Notes under the pieces: generated by a model
Databases searched by the model: none
What the model was told of the DNA's origin: nothing
Seen by the model: the letters and a program-made list of their open reading frames with translations, nothing else
Shown here: piece by piece, positions 24,611 to 33,758 of the stretch
Layout of the letters: each line of letters begins with the position of its first letter
How positions within the stretch are numbered: the stretch's first letter is position 1
Program-made: the position numbers and the translations under genes
Source of the DNA: Candidatus Leptovillus gracilis
GTDB taxonomy: Bacteria; Chloroflexota; Anaerolineae; Promineifilales; Promineifilaceae
Assembly: GCA_016716065.1 (NCBI GenBank)
Contig: JADJXA010000001.1
Span: 682,001-746,000, forward strand
Direction of reading: 5' to 3'
Length of the DNA stretch: 64,000 nt

Positions 24611-25593
24611 TTCCAGGCGAGTTGGCTGCGGCTGTGCCAGTATTGGGCAGGGGTTTCGACAAGGGTTTGCAGGCGCACGGCCGTCTCCTCATCCCAATTC
24701 ACCTCTACAGCCCTGACATTGGCCTGCAAATGGTCAATCGCCGCCGCGCCGCTGAGGACGACGCCGGCCCAGGGTTGGGCCAGCACGGCCGCCAGGGCCA
24801 GGGCGTCCATCGTCGCCTCTTTCTCGGCGGCCATCTGGCGCAGGAGCGCTATTTTCGGCTCGCTGCTGCGGGGTGTGAGACGGCCGTTTGCCAGCGCCTC
24901 CTTCACAATGACCCCCAAACCGGCCTGGTGGGCGGCTTGCAGCGCCGCGCCGGCCGATGGTTCCAACAGGTTCCAGGTGGCCTGTACGGCGTCGAAGAGA
25001 AGACGGCCGTCATCTATTTCAATTTCTAGGGCGCGATACAGCGTTTCTGCCTGCTGTTCGCCGCTGAGGGAGAGGCCGATCTTCAAGCCGCCCGCCTTCA
25101 ACCGGGCCAGTTCGGCCAGCACGGCCTGGTTTTGCAGCACGCCGCTGTCCAGCGTGGCCGAATGAATCTGGTACAGGTTCAGAAAATCGCCCAGCAAGGC
25201 GCGGCTTTCGCCGATTTGCCGCCGTAAAACGAGCAGCGAATGCTCTTTGACTTCGTGCTTGTCGGCCTCGATCTGCCAGTCGGCGGTGTAGGTATAGCCC
25301 CATTTGGAGCCAACGGTCACGTCGGCGGCGGCGATGCCGCGGCTGTGCAGCCAGGAGCCGAGAAAGGCTTCGGCACGGCCGTAAGAGCGAGCGGCGTCGA
25401 AGTAGCGCACACCGGCGGCCCAGGCGGCGTCTAACACTGTCTGGGCGTGGCGCTCCATGGCGGCCACGTCGGTGTCGCCACCCAGGTCTTGGGCATGGCC
25501 CAGGTTAATGTAGCCGGGGCGGCCCAGGGCAGCCAGCCCCAGGCCGATGGGGGAAACCAGGAGGCCGGTTTGGCCGAAGGTTTGGCGGTTCAT
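24607..25593 (-). CDS. Aldo/keto reductase
   Basis: A 328-residue NADPH-type oxidoreductase with a TIM-barrel layout. The N-terminus reads TFGQTGLLVSPIGLGLAALG. The catalytic tetrad fits Asp and Tyr in YFDAARSYGRAEAFLG, Lys in TVGSKWGYTY and His in LYQIHSATL. The C-terminal WAGVVLSGAAAIDHLQANV segment binds the cofactor phosphate in relatives. An AGGAGA ribosome site precedes the ATG. The substrate is unknown. Confidence 0.88.
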   Translation of the reverse strand: MNRQTFGQTGLLVSPIGLGLAALGRPGYINLGHAQDLGGDTDVAAMERHAQTVLDAAWAAGVRYFDAARSYGRAEAFLGSWLHSRGIAAADVTVGSKWGYTYTADWQIEADKHEVKEHSLLVLRRQIGESRALLGDFLNLYQIHSATLDSGVLQNQAVLAELARLKAGGLKIGLSLSGEQQAETLYRALEIEIDDGRLLFDAVQATWNLLEPSAGAALQAAHQAGLGVIVKEALANGRLTPRSSEPKIALLRQMAAEKEATMDALALAAVLAQPWAGVVLSGAAAIDHLQANVRAVEVNWDEETAVRLQTLVETPAQYWHSRSQLAWN

Positions 25594-25705
25594 AGGCGTC
25601 TCCTCGTGGTGGGTAACTGTTGTTGATGGGTTCTATTGTAGCAGGGGACGGCCGTCCTGTCTTTGGGCGATCATGTTTCGCAGCAATTCCAATGATGAAC
25701 CTGGG

Positions 25706-25733
25706 TTGCACGGTGACGCACTTTTGTTACACT
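25706..25733 (+). promoter_or_regulatory. Promoter of the YbaK-like gene
   Basis: TTGCAC (25706-25711), a 16-base spacer and an extended -10, TG-t-TACACT (25725-25733), lie about 30 bases before the ATG at 25764. Confidence 0.5.
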
Positions 25734-25763
25734 GCTGACGCGGCAGACAACTAGGAAAAGACC

Positions 25764-26237
25764 ATGACATTAAACAGTGTAACCCTGGCGCAGTTCATTA
25801 CGGCCCAGGACCTTCAGGCGGAGATATTGCACCTGCCGGCCGATACGCCCACCGTCGCCGCGGCGGCGGCGGTGATGGGTGTGGAACCCGACCAAATCAT
25901 CAAATCGGTGTTGTTTCTGGCCGATGGCGCGCCGGTATTAGCCATTAACAACGGCACAGCGCGTATCGCCTGGAAGCGGCTGGCCGACTATTTGGGTGTG
26001 TCGCGGCGGCGGTTGAAAACGGCCGTCGCCTCCCAGGTCCTCGCTATCACCGGCTATCCGGTGGGGGCTGTGCCACCCTTTGGGCATCTTGCTCCGCTGC
26101 GAACGGTGGTGGATACGGCCGTCTACGATCAAACTATCATCTACGGCGGCGGCGGCGAAATCCACGCCCTCATGCGCCTGACGACAAGCGAACTGCGGCG
26201 CGTTGTCGGCTCTGAAACTGCCCCTTTAAGCGAATAA
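25764..26237 (+). CDS. YbaK/aminoacyl-tRNA deacylase domain protein
   Basis: A 157-residue single-domain protein. It has the family pattern: IIKSVLFLADGAPVLAIN with the conserved Lys, ARIAWKRLADYLG, then ITGYPVGAVPPFGH and the late DQTIIYGGGGE. YbaK/ProX-type proteins hydrolyse mischarged tRNAs such as Cys- or Ala-tRNA(Pro). Free-standing copies of this length are normal. Its own promoter precedes it and a hairpin element follows. Confidence 0.88.
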   Translation: MTLNSVTLAQFITAQDLQAEILHLPADTPTVAAAAAVMGVEPDQIIKSVLFLADGAPVLAINNGTARIAWKRLADYLGVSRRRLKTAVASQVLAITGYPVGAVPPFGHLAPLRTVVDTAVYDQTIIYGGGGEIHALMRLTTSELRRVVGSETAPLSE

Positions 26238-26288
26238 TATAGGGTTGGTCCGGTAGTTGGCCTGACTTCTTTACTAACCAACCAACTA

Positions 26289-26380
26289 AGTGATCATCTA
26301 GAAATTACATGGCCCAGATTGGACCAATCTTGGAGATTGGTCCAATCTAAAAAAACAGGAAATTATTCTCAGACGATTAC
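26289..26380. repeat. Intergenic hairpin element, copy 4 (92 bp)
   Basis: The core is agattggaccaatct (26316-26330), tgg, agattggtccaatct (26334-26348). The 92 bp from agtgatcat to acgattac match copy 5 (41560-41651) almost base for base; the visible differences are the loop and two positions to its right. Confidence 0.9.
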
Positions 26381-26391
26381 TAACCATTCCG

Positions 26392-27837
26392 ATGAACCTA
26401 CCCGCCCAACCAGTTGATTACAGTCGCAAATGGTTTGTGATGACGGCCGTTGCCATGAGTACCTTTTTGGCGACCATAGACGGCAGCATCATCAACGTCG
26501 CCATGCCTACCTTGGTGACAGAGCTAGACACCGTGTTTGCCCTGGCCCAATGGGTCATACTGGCTTATCTGCTGGCTCAGACCACCCTGATGCCCAGTAT
26601 CGGCCGTCTGGGAGACATGATCGGCAAGAAACGGCTGTATACGGCCGGTATCGCCATCTTTACCCTCGGTTCCGTGTTGTGTGGTCTCGCGCCCACCATC
26701 TATTGGCTGATTGGGGCGCGGGTGGTGCAGGCTGTGGGGTCGGCGATGGCCTTGGGCCTGGGCATGGCGATTGTCACCGAAGCCTTTCCGCCCCAGGAGC
26801 GGGGCAAAGCGCTGGGGCTGAACGGCGCCTTTGTTTCCATTGGCGTGGTCATCGGCCCTACTCTGGGCGGTTTGATGCTCAATTCGTTGAGCTGGCACTG
26901 GATTTTCTTCGTCAACCTGCCGGTTGGCCTGTTGGGGCTGGTATTGGCCTGGCGCTATGTGCCCGATTTACGGCCGTCTGGCCGGGCACAGTTCGATTTT
27001 GCCGGGGCGGTGACTTTGTTTATCAGCCTATTGTCTGTGTTGTTGGCCTTGACGATGGGGCAGCAGGTTGGGTTTAGCGATGGGCGCATTTTGGCTTTGC
27101 TGGCCGCCGGCGGCCTCTTCCTGGCGCTGTTTGTATGGCTGGAAATGCGCCATCCCCAGCCGATGATCAATTTGCGCCTGTTTCGTCAGGGCATGTTCAG
27201 TCTCAGCCTGCTCACCGGGACGATGGTCTTCCTGACCATTGCCGGGACCACCTTGCTGCTGCCCTTTTACCTGCAAAATATGCGCGGCTTCGATACGCGC
27301 CAGGTGGGGCTGATGATGGCTTTTATCCCTGTGTTTCTGGGCGTGGCCGCGCCGCTGTCTGGCGCAGCCTCCGACCGCTACGGCACACGGATCATCGCCA
27401 GCGCCGGATTGCTTATCCTGGCGGCCGGATTGTGGGTGATGCGCGGGTTTGATGCGCAAACGGCCGTCATCGGTTTTGCCCTCGGCGTCATGCCCATTGG
27501 TCTGGGTATTGGCGTCTTCCAATCGCCCAACAACAGCGCCGTCATGGGGTCGGTCCCGCCCGAACACCTGGGCGTGGCCTCCGGTCTGTTGGGCCTCAGC
27601 CGCACCCTGGGGCAGACGACAGGCATTGCCCTGTTTGGCGCGTTTTGGGCCGCCCGTACCGCCGCTTATGCTGGGGGGCCACTGCCCGGCGGCGCTACCA
27701 TCGCCCCCATTCCGGCGCAAATCGCCGGCCTGAGCGATACGTTTATGGCAATGCTGCTGCTGGTGCTGGTGGCTCTATCGCTCAGCCTGTGGGCTATTAG
27801 CCAGACGCGGCGCACGCACAAAAAAGCTGCCGCCTGA
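26392..27837 (+). CDS. MFS multidrug exporter, DHA2 (EmrB/QacA) family
   Basis: A 481-residue membrane protein with about 14 hydrophobic segments. Motif D1-type wording follows the first helix (FLATIDGSIINVAMPTL), motif A is GRLGDMIGKKRLY, and motif C lies in GVVIGPTLGGLM. DHA2 carriers export drugs or other amphiphiles by proton antiport. The gene starts 12 bases after the hairpin element and is followed after 8 bases by a hydrolase gene, so the two probably share an mRNA. Confidence 0.92.
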   Translation: MNLPAQPVDYSRKWFVMTAVAMSTFLATIDGSIINVAMPTLVTELDTVFALAQWVILAYLLAQTTLMPSIGRLGDMIGKKRLYTAGIAIFTLGSVLCGLAPTIYWLIGARVVQAVGSAMALGLGMAIVTEAFPPQERGKALGLNGAFVSIGVVIGPTLGGLMLNSLSWHWIFFVNLPVGLLGLVLAWRYVPDLRPSGRAQFDFAGAVTLFISLLSVLLALTMGQQVGFSDGRILALLAAGGLFLALFVWLEMRHPQPMINLRLFRQGMFSLSLLTGTMVFLTIAGTTLLLPFYLQNMRGFDTRQVGLMMAFIPVFLGVAAPLSGAASDRYGTRIIASAGLLILAAGLWVMRGFDAQTAVIGFALGVMPIGLGIGVFQSPNNSAVMGSVPPEHLGVASGLLGLSRTLGQTTGIALFGAFWAARTAAYAGGPLPGGATIAPIPAQIAGLSDTFMAMLLLVLVALSLSLWAISQTRRTHKKAAA

Positions 27838-27845
27838 GGGGAACC

Positions 27846-29237
27846 ATGCGACCATTGGAACTTGTCATCCTGGCCGGTCATTTATTGACGGTTGGCTGGC
27901 TTTATGCCAATCCACACGCGGATGCGACGGCCGAACGGGTTGTGGCCCTGCTCGTGCCGCTGCTCGTCATTGTCCATATGCTGTTGGAACGGCCGCGCTG
28001 GCAGATGGCCCCGGCTTATTTGCAATCGGTGGTGGTGCTGACGGCCGTTTCTGCCGGTAGATGGTCGGTGTTTGCCTTGAACGGTTGGGCTGTTTTGGCC
28101 GGCGTTTTGCTCTATCTGGCGGCGGTGGCTTTGCCCTATGTTCTGGCTGTGCCCAACCTGCCCAAACCAACCGGCCGCTACGCCATCGGCACACGCACCG
28201 TCTACCTGGTGGACAGGACACGGCCGGACATCTTTGGCGAAACAGGTGACGAACCGCGTGAATTAATGGTCCAGGTGTGGTATCCAGCGGAGCGAACGGC
28301 CGGCGCCAGACGCGCTCCGTTCATCGCCGATTTTAAGATTGGCGGTCCGGCCATCGCCCGCCGTTTTGGGTTTCCGCCCTTTATTTTGCGCCACGTGGAC
28401 CTGGCCAAGACGCACGGCTATTTGGATTTGCCGGTCGCCGCCGCTGGCACGCCGTTTCCGGTGCTGACCTTTTCGCATGGCTATCTGGGGCTGCATTCGC
28501 AAAACACCTGGCAGATGGAGGAGTTAGCCAGCCACGGTTATGTGGTGGTGGCCCCCAACCACACACATGGGGCGATCTGCACGGTGTTTCCCGACGGCCG
28601 TGTGGTCTTTGGCATGACCGCACCGCCAGATGATATGCCGTTGGAGCAGGCAGGGCGGCGGGGCATTCAGCAGTGGGCGGAGGACGTGGCTTTTGTGCTG
28701 GACCAGATGGTCTGTTGGCAGGCGGACCCGGCGCATCTCTTTTACGGCCGTTTGGATTTTGCCCGTGTTGGCAGTTTGGGGCATTCGATGGGCGGGGGCA
28801 CGGCGGTGCAGTTTGCCGCCAATGACCGGCGCTGCCGGGCGCTGCTGTTGTTGGACCCCTGGTTACGGCCGTTGGACGACTCTATCATCCACCAGGGATT
28901 TGCTTTCCCAGTTTTGTCGCTGATGAGCGAAGGGGAATTTGGCAAAAGCAACGGGCTGTTGGCCGACAGGCTGGCCGCCGCCAGCCGCCCGCCGGGCATG
29001 GTGGCGACCATCACCGGCAGCGGCCATTACGATTACAGCGATTTGCCGCTGCTGTCGCCGGTGACACGCATGTTTGGCGCCAAGGGGCCGATTAACGGCC
29101 GTCGCGCCGCACGCATCATCAATGAGTATACATTGGCCTTTTTTGAGGCGGCATTAAAGGAACGGCCGTCATCGCTGCTGGCTGGCGAAGCGCGCTACCC
29201 GGAGGTCCGGTGGCGCCCGGGAATGGACTCGCTTTAG
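27846..29237 (+). CDS. Alpha/beta hydrolase, PAF-acetylhydrolase-like, with N-terminal membrane helices
   Basis: A 463-residue protein. The first 110 residues form three or four transmembrane helices. The hydrolase domain has the oxyanion region FPVLTFSHGYLGL, the nucleophile elbow VGSLGHSMGGGTAVQF, an acid in LLLLDPWLRPL and the late His in ITGSGHYDYSDL. The order and wording resemble plasma-type PAF acetylhydrolases, which cut short or oxidised acyl chains from phospholipids. It follows the MFS gene by 8 bases. Its stop overlaps the stop of the convergent patatin gene by 4 bases. Confidence 0.82.
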   Translation: MRPLELVILAGHLLTVGWLYANPHADATAERVVALLVPLLVIVHMLLERPRWQMAPAYLQSVVVLTAVSAGRWSVFALNGWAVLAGVLLYLAAVALPYVLAVPNLPKPTGRYAIGTRTVYLVDRTRPDIFGETGDEPRELMVQVWYPAERTAGARRAPFIADFKIGGPAIARRFGFPPFILRHVDLAKTHGYLDLPVAAAGTPFPVLTFSHGYLGLHSQNTWQMEELASHGYVVVAPNHTHGAICTVFPDGRVVFGMTAPPDDMPLEQAGRRGIQQWAEDVAFVLDQMVCWQADPAHLFYGRLDFARVGSLGHSMGGGTAVQFAANDRRCRALLLLDPWLRPLDDSIIHQGFAFPVLSLMSEGEFGKSNGLLADRLAAASRPPGMVATITGSGHYDYSDLPLLSPVTRMFGAKGPINGRRAARIINEYTLAFFEAALKERPSSLLAGEARYPEVRWRPGMDSL

Positions 29238-30325
29238 TTGCCTATGGTTGGGCGGTTGCGAAAGTTGAAGAAGCGGTCAATTCGCCGGCGTAACTGTTCC
29301 GAGAGCGGGCGGGTGTCGGGCAGGTCCGGTGTGGTGTACTGGTCTAAGAATTGGCGCACGGCCGTTTCCCCCGCGTCCAACAGTTTCTGATACGTTTCAT
29401 TGTTCGGGTCGGGCCGCAAGTTGAAATCAATCGTCGAGACGCAGCAGTTGCTGACGTTAATGGTACGCTGGCGATCCATGGGCCGCTGTTCATAGGCGGT
29501 GGTCTGCGCTTCCATCCATGTCTCGAACAGGTTGCTCAGGTAGAAGGCCAGATTGGAGACGGGGCGGCGGCCAGAGTCGGGGCAGTCAGATGGCGTGTAG
29601 AGGCGGCAGCCCAACGTTTCCCAGTTCACACTGTGTTCATTTAAGCGATGATTGGCGTTGTACTGGGGCGCATCAAACAGGTGAATCGGGTAATTGGCGA
29701 GGATACCGCCATCGCCGTAGAAATCCCCCTGGCCGAGGGTGCGCCCATCAAATTGGGGCGCGGCGAAAAAGAGGGGCATGGATTGGGAGATGAGGAGGGC
29801 GTCGGCGACGGCCGTATTCGGGGTGGTATCGGCGGAAAAAATTTCTAAGCGGTGCTGCGAAACATTGGTAGCAACGACGTGCAGGTCACGGAAACCCCTG
29901 GCCCGAAAGTCGGCAAAGGTGGCCTGGCCGTAGCCGATTTGGGCGGAGATGGTTTCCAGCATCCAGTTATGGGCGTAATCGGTGTCGTACCAGCCATAAT
30001 GGCGCAGCAGCCGGTTGAAGCCATCCACGTTGTGGGCCAGTTCTTTGCCCAGGTTGGCGTTGAGGAGACGAGAGGGCATACGCACGGCCGTTTTGAGTCC
30101 TGGTATTTTGCTGTAGTCCAGCGTGCGGAAAATGGCGATACTCTCAGCCGCGCTGAGGCGAAAGCTGAGAATGGCCGCCAGCAGCGCCCCGGCCGAAGTT
30201 CCGCCGACGCGCTCGATTTGCGGCAGAATGCCCACTTCTTCTAACACGGGGATGACGCCCAGATAGGCCAGGTACTTCATGCCGCCGCCTTGAAAGACCA
30301 GGTTTTTGAATGGATAGTGGGTCAT
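29234..30325 (-). CDS. Patatin-like phospholipase
   Basis: A 363-residue protein. It has the oxyanion loop FQGGGMKYLAYLGVI, the nucleophile Ser in GGTSAGALLAA and the Asp of the dyad in YGDGGILANYPI. Patatins are acyl hydrolases of membrane lipids. I choose the start at 30325, because the frame upstream (to 30403) is translated heptad repeat. A second lipid hydrolase lies convergent to it, so this locus may be concerned with lipid turnover. Confidence 0.9.
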   Translation of the reverse strand: MTHYPFKNLVFQGGGMKYLAYLGVIPVLEEVGILPQIERVGGTSAGALLAAILSFRLSAAESIAIFRTLDYSKIPGLKTAVRMPSRLLNANLGKELAHNVDGFNRLLRHYGWYDTDYAHNWMLETISAQIGYGQATFADFRARGFRDLHVVATNVSQHRLEIFSADTTPNTAVADALLISQSMPLFFAAPQFDGRTLGQGDFYGDGGILANYPIHLFDAPQYNANHRLNEHSVNWETLGCRLYTPSDCPDSGRRPVSNLAFYLSNLFETWMEAQTTAYEQRPMDRQRTINVSNCCVSTIDFNLRPDPNNETYQKLLDAGETAVRQFLDQYTTPDLPDTRPLSEQLRRRIDRFFNFRNRPTIGN

Positions 30326-30341
30326 AGCTGTGCGCCTTACT

Positions 30342-30397
30342 CCGTAATTCGTAATCAGTAATCCGTAATCCGAACACGGAATACGGAACACGGAACA
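30342..30397. repeat. Heptad short tandem repeats upstream of the patatin gene
   Basis: Eight consecutive 7-bp units: ccgtaat, tcgtaat, cagtaat, ccgtaat, ccgaaca, cggaata, cggaaca, cggaaca. The second half is roughly the complement of the first, so the array can fold on itself. Confidence 0.92.
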
Positions 30398-30399
30398 CG

Positions 30400-31434
30400 T
30401 CACCCATGGGACAAAACCAGTTTACCACTGACATCGCCGTCTTGCAGACGCTTGAGGGCGGCTGGCCCATCGGCCAGGGGGTAGGTGGCGTGGATGATGG
30501 GGCGGAGACGGCCGTTAAACACCAACGCCATGACTTCTTCATAGTCGCTGCTTGTTCCCATGGTACTGCCGATGATGCGCAACTGCTTGCCAAAAATCAG
30601 CCGATTGTCAATCTCGAATTGAGGGCCGCTGGTATTGCCGACGGTTAGTAAACGGCCGCCGCGCTTCAGCGCGCGCAGCGAGGCGGCATAAGTGGCCGCG
30701 CCGACATTGTCTACCACCACGTCTACCCCCTGGCGCTGCGTGGCCTTGAACAATGCCCGGCCCCAATCTTCAGCCTGCCGGTTGATAGTGACATCTGCGC
30801 CCAATGCCCGCGCCTGGGCCAGCTTTTCCTCTGAAGAGCCGATTACGTAGATTGGCCCCGCCCCGGCTAATTTGGCGATCTGGATGGCCGCTGTGTTGAC
30901 GCCGCCGCCCGCGCCGACAATCAACACCGATTCACCAGCCTGTAAACGGCCGGCCTTGATGAGCGAATGCCAGGCGGTGACAAACACCAGCGAAGCGGCG
31001 GCGGCGGTAGCAAAAGAGATGTGGTCGGGAAGTTTGAGGAGGTTGTGGGCGGGCACGGCCGTATAATCGGCAAAAAAGCCATCCACGTGTTCGCCCAGGA
31101 TGGCAAACTGCTGGCACATATTGTCCTGGCCGCGGCGGCAGTAAGCGCAGCGGCCACAAAACAGCGTCGGATTCACCGCCACCCGGTCGCCAGGGGTAAA
31201 CCCGGCCACATTGGCTCCCACCTGGGCGATGACGCCCGCGCCATCGCTGCCCATGACGTGCGGCAGTTTTAGATTGAGTCCCGGCCAGCCGGCCAGCACC
31301 CACAAATCCAGCCGGTTCAGCGCCGCCGCTTTCACTTGCAGCAGCACCTCATCCGGCCCAAGCTGTGGCTCGGCCACGTCTGTATAGCTCACTTTTTCCA
31401 GCGTCCCATGTTCATGAAAAACGACAGCTTTCAC
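30400..31434 (-). CDS. Zinc-binding alcohol dehydrogenase family protein
   Basis: A 344-residue medium-chain dehydrogenase. The structural zinc site is CGRCAYCRRGQDNMC near residue 93, and the cofactor motif is VLIVGAGGGVNTAAIQIAKL. The catalytic-zinc region (LWVLAGWPGLNLKLPHVMGSD) has Asp in place of the usual Cys of the GHE motif, which suggests a quinone-oxidoreductase-like activity. The start is a GTG with GGAGG 5 bases upstream. The substrate is not predictable. Confidence 0.88.
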   Translation of the reverse strand: MKAVVFHEHGTLEKVSYTDVAEPQLGPDEVLLQVKAAALNRLDLWVLAGWPGLNLKLPHVMGSDGAGVIAQVGANVAGFTPGDRVAVNPTLFCGRCAYCRRGQDNMCQQFAILGEHVDGFFADYTAVPAHNLLKLPDHISFATAAAASLVFVTAWHSLIKAGRLQAGESVLIVGAGGGVNTAAIQIAKLAGAGPIYVIGSSEEKLAQARALGADVTINRQAEDWGRALFKATQRQGVDVVVDNVGAATYAASLRALKRGGRLLTVGNTSGPQFEIDNRLIFGKQLRIIGSTMGTSSDYEEVMALVFNGRLRPIIHATYPLADGPAALKRLQDGDVSGKLVLSHG

Positions 31435-31509
31435 AATTCCTCCCGAAAAAATGGGAGCAGCGGACGTCCCGGCCGCTAGGACAGGCGGGACGCCTGCGCT
31501 CCCCGGTGT

Positions 31510-32010
31510 TTACTCTTCATCCCAGACTTCTTCCAGGTTGTCTTTGTAAAATTCAAAGACGTCGGCGTAGGCCAGGATGTCTTCGTTGGTGGTGGTTTGC
31601 AGCAGCACATCCAGCAGGGTGCGCATGGCGGCTTCTTTCTGGTCGTTGCTGTAGTAAGCCAGGGCCAGGAAGACGTGGCCGCTTTTATTGTCTGGGAATT
31701 GGGCGACGGCCGTTTCCAACACCGCCACCGCCTCGGCAAACTCGCCAATCACCCGATGGCAGCTTCCCAGGCAAATCAGGCACTCCTGCAAATCGTCACC
31801 GCTGAGGCCCTCTTCCACGGCATCTTCGTAATACGGGATGGCGTCCCGTTCCTGGCCCATCACGTCGTAAGAGCCGCCCACTTCATACAACACCACCGGG
31901 TCTTCCGGGAACTCGTCCATCAAGGCCAGCAATATGGCCTGCGATGCTTCCAATTGATCCTGTTCGCGCAGTTCTCGCGCCTGGGCAATACGTTTGTCTT
32001 TTGTCTCCAC
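31510..32010 (-). CDS. Tetratricopeptide-repeat protein
   Basis: A 166-residue cytoplasmic helical protein. Tandem TPR-like pairs are visible at about 14-47 (ARELREQDQLEASQAILLAL), 48-82 (VLYEVGGSYDVMGQERDAI), 84-117 (CLICLGSCHRVIGEFAEAV) and 118-150. Such proteins are scaffolds. The very acidic C-terminus (NLEEVWDEE) may be a docking tail. No enzyme domain and no clear partner are seen. Confidence 0.8.
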   Translation of the reverse strand: METKDKRIAQARELREQDQLEASQAILLALMDEFPEDPVVLYEVGGSYDVMGQERDAIPYYEDAVEEGLSGDDLQECLICLGSCHRVIGEFAEAVAVLETAVAQFPDNKSGHVFLALAYYSNDQKEAAMRTLLDVLLQTTTNEDILAYADVFEFYKDNLEEVWDEE

Positions 32011-32233
32011 GTTGGTCTCCTCTGAAAATAATTAACGCAAAGACGCAGAGGCGCAGAGATAAATCTGCGTAATCTGCGTAATCTGTTGATTGTCATTCAT
32101 CGTTTCGCGCATACGGCTTCCTCAGAATCATAGGCATCCATCGCCAAATCCGCAACTTCTTTTGGCTTGCCGCCTGGCTCAGGATTTGGTATTGTCTGGT
32201 TATAGTTTATTGTTGGCAGCGAGGCAATTCCTG
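32011..32233. repeat. Divergent gap with 8- and 9-bp tandem repeats
   Basis: Units such as acgcaaag/acgcagag/gcgcagag near 32034-32058 and three 9-bp units aatctgcgt/aatctgcgt/aatctgttg (32062-32088) fill part of the gap. The same 9-bp unit recurs at 62174-62200. The open frame that begins at 32090 is not believed before 32234. Confidence 0.7.
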
Positions 32234-32779
32234 ATGGCATTAAAACCGGTTCGACAACATGTTCATGGGCGGCTGATTCAGGCCAACGGCCGTACCGCCC
32301 TCATACTCTTAGATGCCCAACCAGCGGCGAAAACGGCCGATTCCCTTTATCTGCGCTTCGCCCTGGTGGTCAGAGGGCCAGAAGACCACGTGCTGCCCGG
32401 TTTGCTGCTGGACGATTGGGGCCACGAGATTCGCGGCCTGGAGATTTACCAATTTATCCGCGATCACGGCGATTCTTTCCCGCGAGCCGAGGTTTTTGGC
32501 TTTGATATGGATGGCAGCGAGACGCAGCTCTTCTTGCGCAGCCTGGAGCTGCACGTCCGTTGGCCTTGTTATGTCTATACTTCGACCGATGTGCCGCTGG
32601 TGGAAGGCTTGCGCCTACACGCCATTTTGCTGCCGACCGCAGGGGTAGCTGCGCCGCAAGCCATCAAAAAACCGGACCAAGCAGCCATCGAACGGCCGTT
32701 ACGCGGCGCACAGGTAAGCTGGTGGCAGGTTCCGCCGGATGCCGCTGCCTTTGATTTTGCCCTATTGGAGCGTGGCTGA
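32234..32779 (+). CDS. Protein of unknown function
   Basis: A 181-residue protein, probably cytoplasmic: no signal peptide or membrane segment when started at 32234. That ATG has GAGG nine bases upstream, and the longer frame from 32090 reads poorly. The sequence is beta-rich in the middle (ADSLYLRFALVVRGPEDHVL, WGHEIRGLEIYQFIRDHGD) and ends with a Trp pair (GAQVSWWQVP). I recognise no family. Its stop overlaps the start of the lytic transglycosylase gene, which suggests coupled expression. Confidence 0.55.
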   Translation: MALKPVRQHVHGRLIQANGRTALILLDAQPAAKTADSLYLRFALVVRGPEDHVLPGLLLDDWGHEIRGLEIYQFIRDHGDSFPRAEVFGFDMDGSETQLFLRSLELHVRWPCYVYTSTDVPLVEGLRLHAILLPTAGVAAPQAIKKPDQAAIERPLRGAQVSWWQVPPDAAAFDFALLERG

Positions 32780-33717
32780 TGACCCGGATCAGCATGGTCG
32801 GCCGTTTTCTGCTGCTGGCATGGGGGGCGCTGTTGTGGACGGCCGTCGTCCTTCCCGGCCAGTCGGCTGCCGCCCAAGAAACAAGCCCACAATCGGCCAT
32901 CTCCACCATCTGGGGGCCGGGCATTCAACAGTGGGCGTTCCACATCGGCGTCTTGTCTCAGGCGCATGGTCTGGACCCCGATTTTATCGCCGCCGTCATC
33001 AATGAAGAATCAGACGGCAACCATCAGGTGATCAGCCAGAAAGGGGCGGTGGGGCTGATGGGCGTGATGCCCACCGGGCCGGGCATGGAATGGCGACCTT
33101 CCTCTGACGACCTGTCGAACCCGGCCATTAACCTGCGCTGGGGCGTGGCGATTTTGGCGGATGTGGTGCGCCAGGCCGGCGGCGATTTGTACGCGGCGCT
33201 GGCCGCCTACAGCGGCGGTTGGGCCAATGTGAACAATGGCGTGCCGCGCAGTTATGCGGTAAGCGTGTTGGATAGTTACGGCCGTGCGGTGGCCGCCCGC
33301 AGCGGCATCGCACCGGCCATCGCCAGCCAATGGACGGTTGCCATTAAAATCCCTTATGGCAATGTGCCCAACGCACCGCTGCTGGTGTTGGGCGATCAGC
33401 CAATTTCTGGCCTGTATACCTTTGGCGAACATATGGTGTTCGATTACGTAGACAGCGCTGGACGCGCTTACTATGTGGTGGGGTATGCCGTGCCGGTGGC
33501 TCTGGTATCGCCGGTTGAAAATAATACGGCCGTGTATGGCGACAGTGAAAACGTGGATGCCCATCTGCGCGTCCGCCTGGGCGACAATGACGCCGTTAAG
33601 ACCCCATCCAGCAACCCACAAGTGCTGCTGGCCTGCCTGCCCAGCCTAGACCGCCTGCGCGGCCACGCCAGCACCCGCTGGTTTGCCCCCACAGACTGCC
33701 CGGACGGAAATAGGTAG
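32779..33717 (+). CDS. Lytic transglycosylase (SLT domain)
   Basis: A 312-residue exported protein: signal peptide (about 1-33, ending near QSAAAQ), then an SLT goose-lysozyme-like domain at about 50-160 with the catalytic Glu in AAVINEESDGNHQVIS, the GLMGVMP motif, LRWGVAILADVV and LAAYSGGWANV. It would cut glycan strands of peptidoglycan with formation of anhydromuramic ends. The C-terminal 130 residues have no motif I can name; the FGEHMVFDYVDSAGRAYYVV segment is beta-like. It is coupled to the preceding unknown gene. Confidence 0.87.
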   Translation: MTRISMVGRFLLLAWGALLWTAVVLPGQSAAAQETSPQSAISTIWGPGIQQWAFHIGVLSQAHGLDPDFIAAVINEESDGNHQVISQKGAVGLMGVMPTGPGMEWRPSSDDLSNPAINLRWGVAILADVVRQAGGDLYAALAAYSGGWANVNNGVPRSYAVSVLDSYGRAVAARSGIAPAIASQWTVAIKIPYGNVPNAPLLVLGDQPISGLYTFGEHMVFDYVDSAGRAYYVVGYAVPVALVSPVENNTAVYGDSENVDAHLRVRLGDNDAVKTPSSNPQVLLACLPSLDRLRGHASTRWFAPTDCPDGNR

Positions 33718-33723
33718 CTGTCC

Positions 33724-33758
33724 ACCAACTACCAACTATTAACTACCAACTATCCACA
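33724..33758. repeat. Heptad short tandem repeat before the 33759 gene
   Basis: Five 7-bp units (accaact, accaact, attaact, accaact, atccaca) directly abut the ATG of the next gene, so the repeat occupies its ribosome-binding region. Confidence 0.9.

Noticed and set aside
30342..30397. Possible CRISPR array
   Set aside because: Units are only 7 bp and contiguous, with no spacers and no cas genes nearby; it belongs to the heptad repeats.
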